Source: Firmicutes bacterium UBA2296 (GTDB lineage: Bacteria; Bacillota; UBA994). From it: 7,100 nt of DNA. Position 1 is the stretch's first letter; every line of letters begins with the position of its first letter. Where the stretch lies: assembly GCA_002345475.1 (NCBI GenBank), contig DDWC01000106.1, forward strand, positions 1-7,100, in the 5' to 3' direction. The notes below the pieces were generated by a model. The model saw only the letters and a list, made by a program, of their open reading frames with translations, searched no databases and had not been told where the DNA came from. This document shows positions 6,728 to 7,100 of this stretch, one piece after another. The position numbers were made by a program, and so were the translations under genes.

Positions 6728-7100
6728 ATGAGATTTAGCCCCCGCGATATTACCAGGATTTCGCTGTTTGCCGCTATGCATGTAGCTGCTGCCGTGGTGT
6801 TAAGATACGGTGGAGAAGCCGTTGTGCCTTTTAGTCTGGTGCCCTTTATGGCCTTCCTGGCCGCCTTTGTGCTAGGACCCAGACAGGGAGCCACCAGTCT
6901 CCTGATATATTGCCTGATGGGTGTCATGGGGCTGCCGGTTTTTGCACGGCCACCCTTTGGAGGTCCGGCATACGTCCTTCAGCCAACTTTTGGATTCTTG
7001 CTAGGCTTTATAGCGGCTGCTTTCGTTGCTGGATCCATAAGTATCGATTCTGTGAAGGGCAGAGTGATGGCGGTCCTGCTGGGTACTCTGGCCCTTTACG
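6728..7100 (+). CDS. bioY: BioY, biotin-binding subunit of an ECF transporter (5' part)
   Basis: The first 124 codons of a membrane protein, cut by the window edge; full BioY proteins are usually about 180-200 residues. BioY is the S-component that binds biotin in the membrane and works with the EcfA ATPases and EcfT, or sometimes alone. Recognisable BioY features are the VPFSLVPFMAFLAAFVLGPR region (33-52), a run ending in MGLPVFA (67-73), and PPFGGPAYVLQPTFGFLLGF (75-94), the conserved glycine-rich loop followed by a helix. About four hydrophobic segments are visible. The ATG at 6728 is chosen because GGGGGAGG (6713-6720) lies 7 bases upstream; an in-frame ATG at 6722 is too close to it. 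The gene has its own promoter and a possible BirA operator, which fits control by biotin. Partners, if encoded nearby, are outside the window. Confidence 0.93.
   Translation, partial: MRFSPRDITRISLFAAMHVAAAVVLRYGGEAVVPFSLVPFMAFLAAFVLGPRQGATSLLIYCLMGVMGLPVFARPPFGGPAYVLQPTFGFLLGFIAAAFVAGSISIDSVKGRVMAVLLGTLALY

Noticed and set aside
6643..6927. A 94-codon minus-strand frame over the start of bioY
   Set aside because: It runs antisense to the bioY promoter and conserved BioY residues, and shows no family features.

Overview
The window is 7.1 kb of ordinary bacterial chromosome, roughly 54% GC by eye. It carries four complete protein genes and the start of a fifth. The strong Shine-Dalgarno sites, sigma-70/sigma-A type promoters, a CsoR-type copper operator and a BioY biotin transporter fit a Clostridia-like (Peptococcaceae-type) Firmicute or a relative. 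That placement is a low-confidence inference from general features, because no marker gene settles it.

Left half, all read leftward on the minus strand: typA/bipA (5489 to 3678), then an EamA/DMT-family permease (3562 to 2690), then copA (2620 to 116), a copper-exporting P-type ATPase with two N-terminal metal-binding domains. These are probably separate transcripts. typA has a near-consensus promoter (TTGACC-17-TATAGT). copA has its own (TTGACT-17-TAGAAT), whose -35 box contains the stop codon of the permease gene. Directly behind the copA -10 box lies a 17-bp palindrome, ATACCCTATGGGGGTAT, which matches the CsoR copper-sensor operator. Hairpins follow typA (3597-3631) and copA (65-100); both lack a strong U-run.

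Right half, read rightward: a D-2-hydroxyacid dehydrogenase (about 5671-6654) divergent from typA, then the first 124 codons of bioY, the substrate-binding membrane subunit of an ECF biotin transporter, cut by the window edge. Between them is a compact control region: a TTGACG-17-TATCAT promoter, with an inverted repeat over its -35 box that resembles a degenerate BirA (biotin repressor) operator.

The genes do not form one pathway. The visible logic is local: copper-responsive control of copA, probable biotin-responsive control of bioY, and a constitutive-looking promoter for the translational GTPase TypA. I found no CRISPR array, insertion sequence, tRNA, rRNA or convincing new multi-gene system. 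The main items for a second look are the two operator-promoter arrangements, the unexplained structured DNA at 1-64, a G5-motif deviation in TypA, and basic residues in the dehydrogenase cofactor pocket that suggest NADP(H) use.
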